Of a DNA stretch of 64,000 nucleotides, positions 55,470-63,887 are shown in pieces. The notes beneath the pieces are model-generated. The model was not told the origin of the DNA, did not search any database, and saw nothing but the letters and a program-made list of their open reading frames with translations. Each line of letters begins with the position of its first letter. Within the stretch, counting starts at the first letter, position 1. The translations under genes and the position numbers were made by a program. The DNA is from Sphingobium sp. CR2-8 (GTDB lineage Bacteria; Pseudomonadota; Alphaproteobacteria; Sphingomonadales; Sphingomonadaceae): the NCBI RefSeq assembly GCF_035818615.1, contig NZ_JAYKZY010000001.1, positions 164,501 through 228,500 of the forward strand, written 5' to 3'.

Positions 55470-56222
55470 ATGAGCCTTGAGAGCTTGATAGCATCGCTCC
55501 CGGCCTGGCCGGTCGCCGATTTCTCCGAATTCGGGGAAGTGGAGGTGAGGAAGCTCACCCCCATCCAGAAACTGACGGGGAAGTTTCTGGGCCGCAACTG
55601 GTTGGCCATACCGCATGTCACGCATCATGATGAAGTCGATGTGACCGAGGCCGAAACCAGGCGCACGGACTGGAACCGTGCAAATCCGGGCGCGAAGATC
55701 AGCCCGGTTGCCTTGCTGGTCCGGGCGCTTGGCCAGGTTTTGGCTGACTTCCCGCAGTTCAACGCGTCGCTCAGCGATGACGGTTTGTCGATCATCCTCA
55801 AGAAATATGTGAACATCGGTGTGGCGGTCGATACGCCCGCCGGTTTGTTCGTGCCGGTCTTGAGGGACGTTGACACGATGACCCTAGCCGATATCGCCAT
55901 CGCCATATCGGCGATCGCGGAAAAGGCGCGGACCAAAGGCCTGTCGATGGCGGAGATGGCGGGCAGTTCGATGTCGCTGACGTCGCTCGGACATATCGGA
56001 GGTACGGCGTTCACGCCTATCATCAATGCTCCCGACGTCGCGATCCTGGGAGCGACCGCTATTCAGCTTCGGCCAGCCCCTGGCGATGACGGTAATGTTG
56101 TTTGGCGAAAAATGCTGCCGCTTTCTCTGAGTTATGATCATCGCGTTATCAACGGCGCGGATGCTGCGCGGTTTGTCCGGGCGATCGGCGGCATATTCGC
56201 CGATGGAACGCTGTTCGGGTGA
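55470..56222 (+). CDS. 2-oxoacid dehydrogenase E2 acyltransferase core
   Basis: 250 residues with only the catalytic domain: KISPVALLVRALGQVLADFP, VNIGVAVDTPAGLFVPVLRD, SMSLTSLGHIGGTAFTPI and the active-site SYDHRVINGADAARF with the catalytic His. Together with the free lipoyl protein it replaces a normal E2. It would transfer the acyl group to CoA. No E3 (lipoamide dehydrogenase) is encoded nearby, so a housekeeping E3 must serve. Confidence 0.91.
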   Translation: MSLESLIASLPAWPVADFSEFGEVEVRKLTPIQKLTGKFLGRNWLAIPHVTHHDEVDVTEAETRRTDWNRANPGAKISPVALLVRALGQVLADFPQFNASLSDDGLSIILKKYVNIGVAVDTPAGLFVPVLRDVDTMTLADIAIAISAIAEKARTKGLSMAEMAGSSMSLTSLGHIGGTAFTPIINAPDVAILGATAIQLRPAPGDDGNVVWRKMLPLSLSYDHRVINGADAARFVRAIGGIFADGTLFG

Positions 56223-56269
56223 CGGATGAGGCGCGGGTACACAAAGTCTGATAAAAAGGCTGATTAAAA

Positions 56270-58510
56270 ATGACGTTCGCAAGAACAGAAACGCAGCAGA
56301 TGTTCGGCGACATGCTGGGCAGGCTTCTCGATGTCGAAAATGATTTCGAGGAGCGGCGACGGCGGCTTTCGGCAGAAGAGCCGGATCGGCTGGCGCTCTG
56401 GCCGCACCTTGCCGAGCAGGGCATTCTTGGCGCGACCGTTGTGGAAGAGGCGGGCGGCTTTGGCGGCAGTATGCGCGACATCGCGGTGGTCATGGAAGAA
56501 GTCGGACGGAAACTTGTCGTTGAACCGGTGCTGGCCAGCGCGCTGTGTGGCGCGATACTGCATTGTGCGGGCGAGGATCTGTCCGGGCTGATAGCGGGCG
56601 AAGCGATCACGGCGTTCGCGCATGAGGAAGGTTATGATCCCTTCGCGCTTCCGGGCAGCAAGGCCGTGGCTGTCGCCGATGGCTTTTGCCTGACCGGACG
56701 CAAGTTGGCCGTCCGTCATGCCGATCTGGCCCACCAGTTTGTTGTCACTGCGACGCTGGACGGCGAAGCGGGAGCTTTCCTCGTCGATGCCAAGGCGGAG
56801 GGGCTGGTTATCGACAGCTTCCGCATGATCGACGGCGCGTCAGCGGCTACCATCGAACTGACGAACGTCGCGGCACGTCGCATATGCGGCCCCGACGGGA
56901 TCGTCGAAGCGATCGAGCGGGGCGTGATCGCGTTGGCGGCCGAAGCGACGGGGATCATGGTCGCCCTAAACGCGGCGACCTACGCCTATCTCGGCACGCG
57001 CAAGCAATTCGGGGTTCCCCTCGCCACCTTCCAGGCGTTGCAGCATCGTGCGGCGGACATGCATGCGACCGCCGAGGAGGCACGGGTCCTAACCGAACTG
57101 GCGATCAACGCGTTCGATGCCAGCCGATCGGACAGGTCCGCCCTGGCGTCCGCCGCAAAGGCCCTGGTCGACGAGGCTGGGCGCAAGATCGGCCATGAGG
57201 CGGTGCAGATGCATGGCGGCATGGGTGTCAGCGATGAACTGGACGTCAGCCATTATATGCGCCGCCTGGCCGCCATCCGGGCTGAACTGGGAAGCGCGGA
57301 CCTGCACCGTGCGCGCTACGCTGGTCTGGGCGTCAGTGTCGTCCAGGAAACTGCTTTCCGCGCCGAAGTCCGTGATTTCGTTCGCACCCACCTTCCTGCG
57401 GATATCGCCAGCAAGGGCGCGCTAGGTCTTGAAATCCACAAGGAGGATTATGTCCGCTGGCAGAAGATCCTGCACGACAAAGGCTGGTTCGCAGCCGGCT
57501 GGCCGGTCGAACATGGCGGGGCTGGCTGGACGATCGACCAGCAGCTGATTTTTCTTCAGGAGTCTTCGCTCAACAACGCGCCGATGATCATTCCCTACGG
57601 GGTCAACATGATCGGTCCTGTGTTGCAGGAATTCGGCACGCAGGAGCAGTGTGAAAAATATCTGCCCGGCATATTGTCGAGCGATACCTGGTGGTGCCAG
57701 GGCTATTCGGAGCCCAACTCCGGGTCCGACCTTGCGTCCCTGAAAACCAGCGCGGTGCGCGATGGGGACCATTATGTCGTCAATGGCACGAAGATGTGGA
57801 CGACCGAGGCGCACTGGGCCGACATGATGCACTGCCTTGTCCGTACGGATCGCGACGTGAAGGCCCAGCGCGGGATTTCCATGCTACTGATCGATATGAA
57901 CAGTCCGGGCATCGAGGTGAGGCCCATCGTGACCATCGACGGTCAGCATCATACGAACCAGCTTTTCCTCGATAACGTCCGGGTTCCGGTCGACAATCTC
58001 GTGGGCGAGGAAGGCCAGGGATGGACCATTGCCAAGTTCCTGCTGTCGCACGAGCGCGTCGCGATTGCCGATACTGGACCCAAACTGCGCCTGCTGAAGA
58101 ATATCAAGGCGATGCTGTCCGATGTGACGCCATCGCCATCGCGGGACCGTCTGGCCGAAAAGCTGGCCGGCGCGGAGATTGCGCTACTCACGCTATGCGC
58201 CATGGAGCAGGACTATATTTTCCAATGGGCGCAGGGCGCGTCGCGCGACGGACCCGAAGCGTCGGTTCTCAAGATCCGCAGTACCGAGATCCTCCAGCAA
58301 TTGTCCGAACTGGCGCTGGAAATCGAAGGGCCGCTGGGCGGCGCCCATGATCCCCACGATCTGCATATGGCACCCCTTGGACAATTTAGTGCGGCCCAGC
58401 GCGCCAGTTTCATGGGCCATCAGTATCTCTATGGTCGATGCTGGTCCATTTTCGGCGGGACGAACGAGATTCAGCGCACTCTCATCGCAAAGACGCTTTT
58501 CGCCAGCTGA
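56270..58510 (+). CDS. Fused double acyl-CoA dehydrogenase
   Basis: 746 residues, two acyl-CoA-dehydrogenase modules in one chain. Residues 1-345 form an abbreviated module (YLGTRKQFGVPLATFQALQH, QMHGGMGVSDELDVSHYMR). Residues 355-746 form a full one (GYSEPNSGSDLASLKTSAV, VNGTKMWTTEAHWADM, FGGTNEIQRTLIAKTLF). Steroid-degrading actinobacteria use obligate alpha2beta2 pairs of such proteins (ChsE-type) with one active site per heterodimer; this looks like a fused version and suggests a bulky cyclic or side-chain substrate. Its 3' end is 25 bp from fbiC. Confidence 0.9.
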   Translation: MTFARTETQQMFGDMLGRLLDVENDFEERRRRLSAEEPDRLALWPHLAEQGILGATVVEEAGGFGGSMRDIAVVMEEVGRKLVVEPVLASALCGAILHCAGEDLSGLIAGEAITAFAHEEGYDPFALPGSKAVAVADGFCLTGRKLAVRHADLAHQFVVTATLDGEAGAFLVDAKAEGLVIDSFRMIDGASAATIELTNVAARRICGPDGIVEAIERGVIALAAEATGIMVALNAATYAYLGTRKQFGVPLATFQALQHRAADMHATAEEARVLTELAINAFDASRSDRSALASAAKALVDEAGRKIGHEAVQMHGGMGVSDELDVSHYMRRLAAIRAELGSADLHRARYAGLGVSVVQETAFRAEVRDFVRTHLPADIASKGALGLEIHKEDYVRWQKILHDKGWFAAGWPVEHGGAGWTIDQQLIFLQESSLNNAPMIIPYGVNMIGPVLQEFGTQEQCEKYLPGILSSDTWWCQGYSEPNSGSDLASLKTSAVRDGDHYVVNGTKMWTTEAHWADMMHCLVRTDRDVKAQRGISMLLIDMNSPGIEVRPIVTIDGQHHTNQLFLDNVRVPVDNLVGEEGQGWTIAKFLLSHERVAIADTGPKLRLLKNIKAMLSDVTPSPSRDRLAEKLAGAEIALLTLCAMEQDYIFQWAQGASRDGPEASVLKIRSTEILQQLSELALEIEGPLGGAHDPHDLHMAPLGQFSAAQRASFMGHQYLYGRCWSIFGGTNEIQRTLIAKTLFAS

Positions 58511-58535
58511 CTGCGCTGATCTTAAGGATAGTGGA

Positions 58536-60857
58536 ATGCCAAGCGTGTATGATGAACTGCCCGAACAGGATGTGCGCGCGCTGGCCAACGGGCCGCTCGC
58601 CACGTTGCTGGCGCGATCCGAACATCTGACGATCGCCGGTTTCGGTCCGGTCGTGACTTATTCGCGCAAGGTCTTCATTCCGCTGACCAAGCTGTGCCGT
58701 GACGTCTGCCACTATTGCACCTTCGCATCGACACCAAGTGAGGTCGGCAGTGCCTATATGTCGCGGGACGCCGTGCTCGCGATTGCCAGGGCCGGGGTAG
58801 CTGCGGGCTGTCGCGAGGCCCTGTTCACGCTCGGCGACCGGCCGGAGGCGCGTTATGGAGCCGCGCGTGAAGCGCTGGGGCTGCTTGGCCATGCCAGCAC
58901 CCTGTCCTATGTCGAGGAGATGGCGCGCGCTGTTCTCGACGAAACCGGGCTGCTGCCGCATATCAATGCCGGCCTGATGGACGAGGCCGATTACGCGGCG
59001 CTGCGCGGGGTTTCAGCCTCTATGGGCCTTATGCTGGAAACGGTGTCGGAACGGCTGTCGGCGAAGGGCGGTCCGCATTATGGTTCGCCCGACAAATGGC
59101 CCGCGCGCCGGCTGGAATCGATAGAGGCGGCTGGACGGGCCGGCATTCCGTTCACCACGGGTCTGCTCATCGGGATCGGCGAAACGCGCGATGAGCGGAT
59201 CGATGCGCTAGTCGCCATCCGGGACCTGCACCGGCGCCATGGTCATATCCAGGAGGTCATCATTCAGAATTTCCGGGCCAAGCCCGGTACGAAGATGGTC
59301 GATCATCCCGAGCCGACGCTGGACGAGCATCTGTGGACCGTCGCTGTCGCCCGCTTGATCCTGGGTCCCGACATGGTCATTCAGGCCCCGCCCAATCTTC
59401 ATGCACCCGAAGAGTTGGCCGCATTGTTGAAGGCCGGTGTGAATGATTGGGGCGGGGTGTCCCCAGTGACGCCGGACCATGTAAACCCCGAAGCACCCTG
59501 GCCGCATCTGGCGCTGCTGGAAAAGGCAACCCTGGATGCCGGGCGCGTTTTACGGGAGCGACTGGCGATCGGCCCCGCCTATGCGCAGGATGCCGACCGC
59601 TGGGCAGAGCCTGCCATTGCCAAAATCATACGTCGCTCGATCGATGGACGGGGTTTTCCCGTAACCGACGGGTGGCACGCGGGCACGGGCGATAGCGCGC
59701 CTGCGCTGGTGGGTGGCACCCGCACGGTTGATACGGGGGTGATCGAAACGCTGATTGGCCGCGCTCGCGCTGGTGAACGGTTGAGTGAAGATGATATCGT
59801 CAGGCTGTTCCGGGCGGACGGTTCTGATCTGCTGCTGCTTGCCAAAGCGGCCGACGCCGTGCGCCAGGACATGTCGGGGGACGCGGTGACCTATGTCGTC
59901 AACCGTAACATCAATTATACCAATATCTGCCTTTACAAATGCGGCTTCTGCGCCTTTTCCAAGGGCAGTACGAAGGCGATGCGCGGCCCCGCCTACCGGC
60001 TTGATCTTGCGGAGGTGGGGCGCCGCGCGGCAGAAGCAGGGGACAGAGGCGCTACGGAGGTTTGCCTGCAGGGCGGGATTCATCCCGACTATGATGGGCA
60101 TACCTATCTTTCGGTTCTTCACGCCGTGCGCGAGGCTGCGCCAAATATCCATATCCATGCCTTTTCGCCACTGGAGGTCATGCACGGCGCCACGACCCTT
60201 GGAATGGGCCTTGAAGCCTATCTCATCCGTCTGCGTGACGCGGGTCTGTCTACACTGCCCGGTACGGCCGCAGAGATACTGGACGATGATATCCGCGCGA
60301 TCATCTGCCCGGACAAGTTGAACAGCGCCCAATGGCTCGACGTCATGCGCACGGCGCACCGGGTCGGGCTTCGGTCGACTGCCACCATGATGTTCGGGCA
60401 TGTCGAAGGATATGAGCATTGGGCGCGACATCTGCTGAAGATCCGTGATCTTCAGGTCGAAACTGGCGGCTTCACAGAATTCGTCCCGCTGCCTTTTGTC
60501 CATATGGAAGCGCCAATCTGGCGTAAGGGCCTCTCGCGCTCGGGGCCCAGTTTTCGCGAAACCATCTTGATGTACGCCGTCTCCCGGCTCGTCCTGCACC
60601 CTGTAATATCCAACATCCAGGTAAGCTGGGTGAAGTTGGGGCCGACCGGGGTTGCGGCCGCATTGCGCGCAGGCGTCAATGATCTGGGTGGTACGCTGAT
60701 GGATGAATTGATCACGCGTGCAGCCGGTGGCCTGAACGGACAATTGTGCGATCCCGATCAGATGCATGCGCTCGCGCGGGAATCGGGCCGACATGCGATG
60801 CAGCGGACGACATTATATGAGCGAGTTGCACACCAGGCGTTAGAAGCTGCAGAATAG
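58536..60857 (+). CDS. fbiC: FO synthase FbiC (CofG-CofH fusion)
   Basis: 773 residues with two radical-SAM domains. The CofG half has the cluster motif CRDVCHYC (C54, C58, C61); the CofH half has CLYKCGFC (C465, C469, C472). Together they build the deazaflavin FO from tyrosine and 5-amino-6-ribitylamino-uracil. The fused form is usual in actinobacteria and F420-producing proteobacteria. ATG with AAGGATAGTG upstream; the longer frame lies inside the dehydrogenase gene. First of five F420-related genes continuing the catabolic operon. Confidence 0.96.
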   Translation: MPSVYDELPEQDVRALANGPLATLLARSEHLTIAGFGPVVTYSRKVFIPLTKLCRDVCHYCTFASTPSEVGSAYMSRDAVLAIARAGVAAGCREALFTLGDRPEARYGAAREALGLLGHASTLSYVEEMARAVLDETGLLPHINAGLMDEADYAALRGVSASMGLMLETVSERLSAKGGPHYGSPDKWPARRLESIEAAGRAGIPFTTGLLIGIGETRDERIDALVAIRDLHRRHGHIQEVIIQNFRAKPGTKMVDHPEPTLDEHLWTVAVARLILGPDMVIQAPPNLHAPEELAALLKAGVNDWGGVSPVTPDHVNPEAPWPHLALLEKATLDAGRVLRERLAIGPAYAQDADRWAEPAIAKIIRRSIDGRGFPVTDGWHAGTGDSAPALVGGTRTVDTGVIETLIGRARAGERLSEDDIVRLFRADGSDLLLLAKAADAVRQDMSGDAVTYVVNRNINYTNICLYKCGFCAFSKGSTKAMRGPAYRLDLAEVGRRAAEAGDRGATEVCLQGGIHPDYDGHTYLSVLHAVREAAPNIHIHAFSPLEVMHGATTLGMGLEAYLIRLRDAGLSTLPGTAAEILDDDIRAIICPDKLNSAQWLDVMRTAHRVGLRSTATMMFGHVEGYEHWARHLLKIRDLQVETGGFTEFVPLPFVHMEAPIWRKGLSRSGPSFRETILMYAVSRLVLHPVISNIQVSWVKLGPTGVAAALRAGVNDLGGTLMDELITRAAGGLNGQLCDPDQMHALARESGRHAMQRTTLYERVAHQALEAAE

Positions 60858-60881
60858 CTTTGGTTTAAAAGGATGATTGAT

Positions 60882-61523
60882 ATGGCAGGAACGATCGCCG
60901 TCATCGGCGGAACCGGTAAATTGGGTGCTGCGATTGCGCGCCGGCTGGCGAAGGCTGGCCGCACCGTCCTGATCGGCTCTCGCTCGCTGGAAAGCGCGCA
61001 GAACGCGGCTGCTGAGCTGGGCTTTGGGCTGGTCGGCAGGACGAACGTGGACGCGGCGCAGGAAGCTGACCTCATTATCGTTGCCGTGCCTTTCGCAGCG
61101 CAGACAGGGACGCTCGCCGACATCGCGGCCCATTGTGCCGGCAAGATTGTCGTGGATACCACTGTGCCACTGGTGCCGCCCAAAGTAATGCGCGTGCAAC
61201 TGCCTCCTGAAGGCAGCGCAGCGCAGCGCGCGCAGGCACAATTGGGAGAAGGCGTGAACGTCGTATCCGCATTTCATAACGTCGCGGCCCACAAACTTGC
61301 AACCGACGATGCGATCAATTGCGACGTGCTGGTGTTTGGCGATGACAAGGCCTCGCGTGAGCAGGTGGTCGAACTAGCGGACCTCATGGGCTTGCGGGCC
61401 TTCCATGCCGGCGCGCTTGGCAATTCCGCGGCTGCTGAAGCGCTGACGTCCGTATTGATCTTCATCAATAAAACTTACGGCCCTGGCGAAGCAGGTATTC
61501 GCTTGACCGGCGTTTTGGAATAA
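60882..61523 (+). CDS. npdG: F420:NADPH oxidoreductase (NpdG/Fno type)
   Basis: 213 residues. MAGTIAVIGGTGKLGAAIAR is the NADP-binding start; GRTVLIGSRSLESAQ, VDTTVPLVPP and VSAFHNVAAHKL are typical of canonical Fno/NpdG, which transfers hydride from NADPH to F420. I chose the second ATG (60882), since AAAGGA is well spaced from it; the first ATG, three codons earlier, directly abuts the Shine-Dalgarno. It is the more archetypal member among three F420-reductase-like genes in the window. Confidence 0.92.
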   Translation: MAGTIAVIGGTGKLGAAIARRLAKAGRTVLIGSRSLESAQNAAAELGFGLVGRTNVDAAQEADLIIVAVPFAAQTGTLADIAAHCAGKIVVDTTVPLVPPKVMRVQLPPEGSAAQRAQAQLGEGVNVVSAFHNVAAHKLATDDAINCDVLVFGDDKASREQVVELADLMGLRAFHAGALGNSAAAEALTSVLIFINKTYGPGEAGIRLTGVLE

Positions 61524-61565
61524 GCCGGGTCGATACGCTTCCGATGAACCGAACTGGCATTACGA

Positions 61566-62324
61566 ATGATAGAAATCTGCCCACTAAAGGGGATCGGCGA
61601 GATTGCGCCCCAAGCCGCTCTCGATGAGATACTGGCAGACAGTATAGAAGCGCACGGCTTAGCGCCTTTTCGCGAAGGCGACATTTTGGTCGTCACGCAG
61701 AAGATCGTTTCGAAGGCTGAAGATCGGTTCGTTGATCTGACCCATGTCACCCCTGGGCCAGAGGCGCTGCGCCTCGCTGAAATCACGCGCAAGGATGCGC
61801 GGCTTGTCGAACTCGTCCTGGCGGAATCGCGCGCAGTGCTGCGTGCGGTTCCCCATGTGCTGATCACCCAGCACAGAAGCGGCCATGTCATGGCTAACGC
61901 CGGCATCGATCGCTCCAACATTGGCGGTCGGCAGGGTGACTATGCGCTGCTGCTGCCCGAAGATGCGGACGGATCGGCCGAGGGCATCAGGCTTGGGCTG
62001 AAACAACACTTCGGTCATGCGCCTGCTGTCGTCATCTCGGACAGCTTTGGGCGGCCCTGGCGCATGGGCGTCGTCTGCGTCGCCTTGGGTGCAAGCGGCT
62101 TGCCGGCGCTCCAGGACAAGAGGGGCGAGATCGACCGGGACGGACGGGTTCTGGAAGTGACGCAGATCGCGCTTGCCGATATGGTGGCAACGGCGGCCGG
62201 ACTGGCGATGGGCGAAGGGTCAGAAGGCGTTCCTGCGGCCCTTGTCCGCGGCCTGCACTGGACCGAACAACCCAGGCCCGCATCCGCGATCGTCCGCCCG
62301 ATGACGGAGGACCTGTTCCGATGA
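61566..62324 (+). CDS. cofE: Coenzyme F420-0:L-glutamate ligase CofE
   Basis: 252 residues. GDILVVTQKIVSKAEDRFVD, ANAGIDRSNIGG and VISDSFGRPWRMGVVCVALG are CofE/FbiB N-domain motifs including metal and GTP contacts. It adds the gamma-linked glutamate tail of F420. Unlike mycobacterial FbiB it lacks the C-terminal nitroreductase-like domain that reduces dehydro-F420. It overlaps cofD by ATGA. Confidence 0.95.
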   Translation: MIEICPLKGIGEIAPQAALDEILADSIEAHGLAPFREGDILVVTQKIVSKAEDRFVDLTHVTPGPEALRLAEITRKDARLVELVLAESRAVLRAVPHVLITQHRSGHVMANAGIDRSNIGGRQGDYALLLPEDADGSAEGIRLGLKQHFGHAPAVVISDSFGRPWRMGVVCVALGASGLPALQDKRGEIDRDGRVLEVTQIALADMVATAAGLAMGEGSEGVPAALVRGLHWTEQPRPASAIVRPMTEDLFR

Positions 62325-63253
62325 CGGACAAGATCGTCGTGCTGACCGGCGGCGTCGGCGGTGCCAAGCTGGTTCTGGGTCTGTGTCAGGTCATACCAGC
62401 CGGCCAGATTACAGCAATCGTCAACACAGGGGACGATTTCGACCATCTGGGCCTGAATATATCGCCTGATATCGACACGCTTCTCTATACCTTGGCGTCG
62501 AAGGCAGACCAGGAAAAAGGCTGGGGCCGGGAGGACGAAAGCTGGAACTTCATGGCGGCGTTGCGGTCACTGGGGGGTGAGGACTGGTTCCAGCTTGGCG
62601 ATGGCGATCTTGCGCTTCACATCCTGCGGACAGGCCAATTGCGAGCGGGGCAGTCTTTGAGCGCGGTGACCGCCGGGTTCGCCGCGGCCTGGGGCGTCGA
62701 CGTGTCCGTCCTGCCGATGAGCGATGATCCCGTCTCCACCATCGTGACGACCGATGAGGGCGATCTGGCGTTTCAGCGCTATTTTGTCGAACGTCGCTGT
62801 ATACCGCAAGTCAGCGCCATCCGCTTCGAAGGCGTGCAGACGGCCAAGGCAGCGCCGGGTCTGCTGGAGGCAATCATCGATCCTGCAACCAGTGCCATCG
62901 TGATCGCGCCATCCAATCCTTATCTCAGCATCGATCCGATCCTGTCTGTTCCAGGGATAAGGGACGCCCTCGAAAACAGCGTGGCGCCGGTAGTTGCGGT
63001 TTCGCCGATCATCGGCGGGAAAGCTGTCAAAGGACCGACCGTAAAGCTGATGGCCGAACTTGGCCTTCCGGTCTCGTTGGTTACGATCGCAGAACATTAT
63101 GAAGGGTTGATCGACGGTCTGTTGATCAATTCGGGCGATGACCTTGGCGTTGCCGGGATCGTGTCGGCGTCTGCTGATATAATGATGAACAGCCTGGATG
63201 ATCGGGCGCGGGTCGCGCAAGCGACGTTGGCTTTGGCGCAAGCTCTGCGGTGA
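62321..63253 (+). CDS. cofD: 2-phospho-L-lactate transferase CofD (FbiA)
   Basis: 310 residues. The nucleotide/FO-binding start is VVLTGGVGGAKLVLGL; AIVNTGDDFDHLGLNISPDI and APSNPYLSIDPILSVPGI follow as in all CofD proteins. It joins FO to the phospho-lactyl (or related) moiety from the CofC product to form F420-0. Overlaps cofE and cofC by 4 bp each. Confidence 0.96.
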   Translation: MTDKIVVLTGGVGGAKLVLGLCQVIPAGQITAIVNTGDDFDHLGLNISPDIDTLLYTLASKADQEKGWGREDESWNFMAALRSLGGEDWFQLGDGDLALHILRTGQLRAGQSLSAVTAGFAAAWGVDVSVLPMSDDPVSTIVTTDEGDLAFQRYFVERRCIPQVSAIRFEGVQTAKAAPGLLEAIIDPATSAIVIAPSNPYLSIDPILSVPGIRDALENSVAPVVAVSPIIGGKAVKGPTVKLMAELGLPVSLVTIAEHYEGLIDGLLINSGDDLGVAGIVSASADIMMNSLDDRARVAQATLALAQALR

Positions 63254-63837
63254 CAGGCTGGACCGCGGTCATTCCGTTCAAAGGGAGCGCTGCGCGAAAG
63301 ACTCGCCTCGCAGGGCTCTTCTCTCCCAAGCAGCGCGATCGGCTGAGCTATGCCATGCTTGAGCATACGATCGCGGTTCTGGCAAGCTGCTATGCTGTGC
63401 GGGAGATCGCGGTGTTGTCAGACATGCGTCCTTCTGGATGGGACGGTCGCCTCATCAACGACAGGGGGCAGGGCCTCAATACGGAACTGGGCTCCCTTAC
63501 GAGGAGTCCGTCGATAAGGCGCTTGCTAATCATCCATGCCGACCTTCCTTTACTTAAGCCGCAGGACATTGCCGACCTGCTCGACGTTGCGGGCCAAACG
63601 TCGATGGCTATCGCCCCGGATCATATCGGCACCGGCACGAACGCAATCGCTCTGAACGATCCGACGGGATTTGCCTTTGGGTTTGGTCCCGACAGTTTCG
63701 TGTGGCACGTCGAAGCCGGACGAGGAAGGGCCGGTATCGTCAGGCGCACTGGCCTGGCGCTCGATATGGACACGCCCGATGACTATCATCAGGCCTGTCG
63801 CCACAACCCCCATATCAGTGGCTGGACGACGGATTGA
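63250..63837 (+). CDS. cofC: Guanylyltransferase CofC (FbiD)
   Basis: 195 residues, GTG start overlapping cofD's stop (GTGA). AVIPFKGSAARKTRLAGLFS is the nucleotide-binding N-terminus of the glycosyltransferase-A-like fold; RLLIIHADLPLL provides the metal-binding Asp; GTGTNAIAL is a CofC/FbiD block. It activates 2-phospholactate, phosphoenolpyruvate or 3-phosphoglycerate with GTP for CofD. Which acid is used decides whether F420 or 3PG-F420 is made and cannot be read by eye. Confidence 0.92.
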   Translation: MTGWTAVIPFKGSAARKTRLAGLFSPKQRDRLSYAMLEHTIAVLASCYAVREIAVLSDMRPSGWDGRLINDRGQGLNTELGSLTRSPSIRRLLIIHADLPLLKPQDIADLLDVAGQTSMAIAPDHIGTGTNAIALNDPTGFAFGFGPDSFVWHVEAGRGRAGIVRRTGLALDMDTPDDYHQACRHNPHISGWTTD

Positions 63838-63887
63838 AAGAGGACCATGCGCCTTGCATGGCGCCTTGCTCAACGGTGCTGGCCTGA

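Noticed and set aside
55470..56222. Asn instead of Asp in the E2 HRVIDGA-type motif as an inactivating change
   Set aside because: To my knowledge HRVINGA also occurs in functional E2 proteins, so it is not evidence of lost activity.
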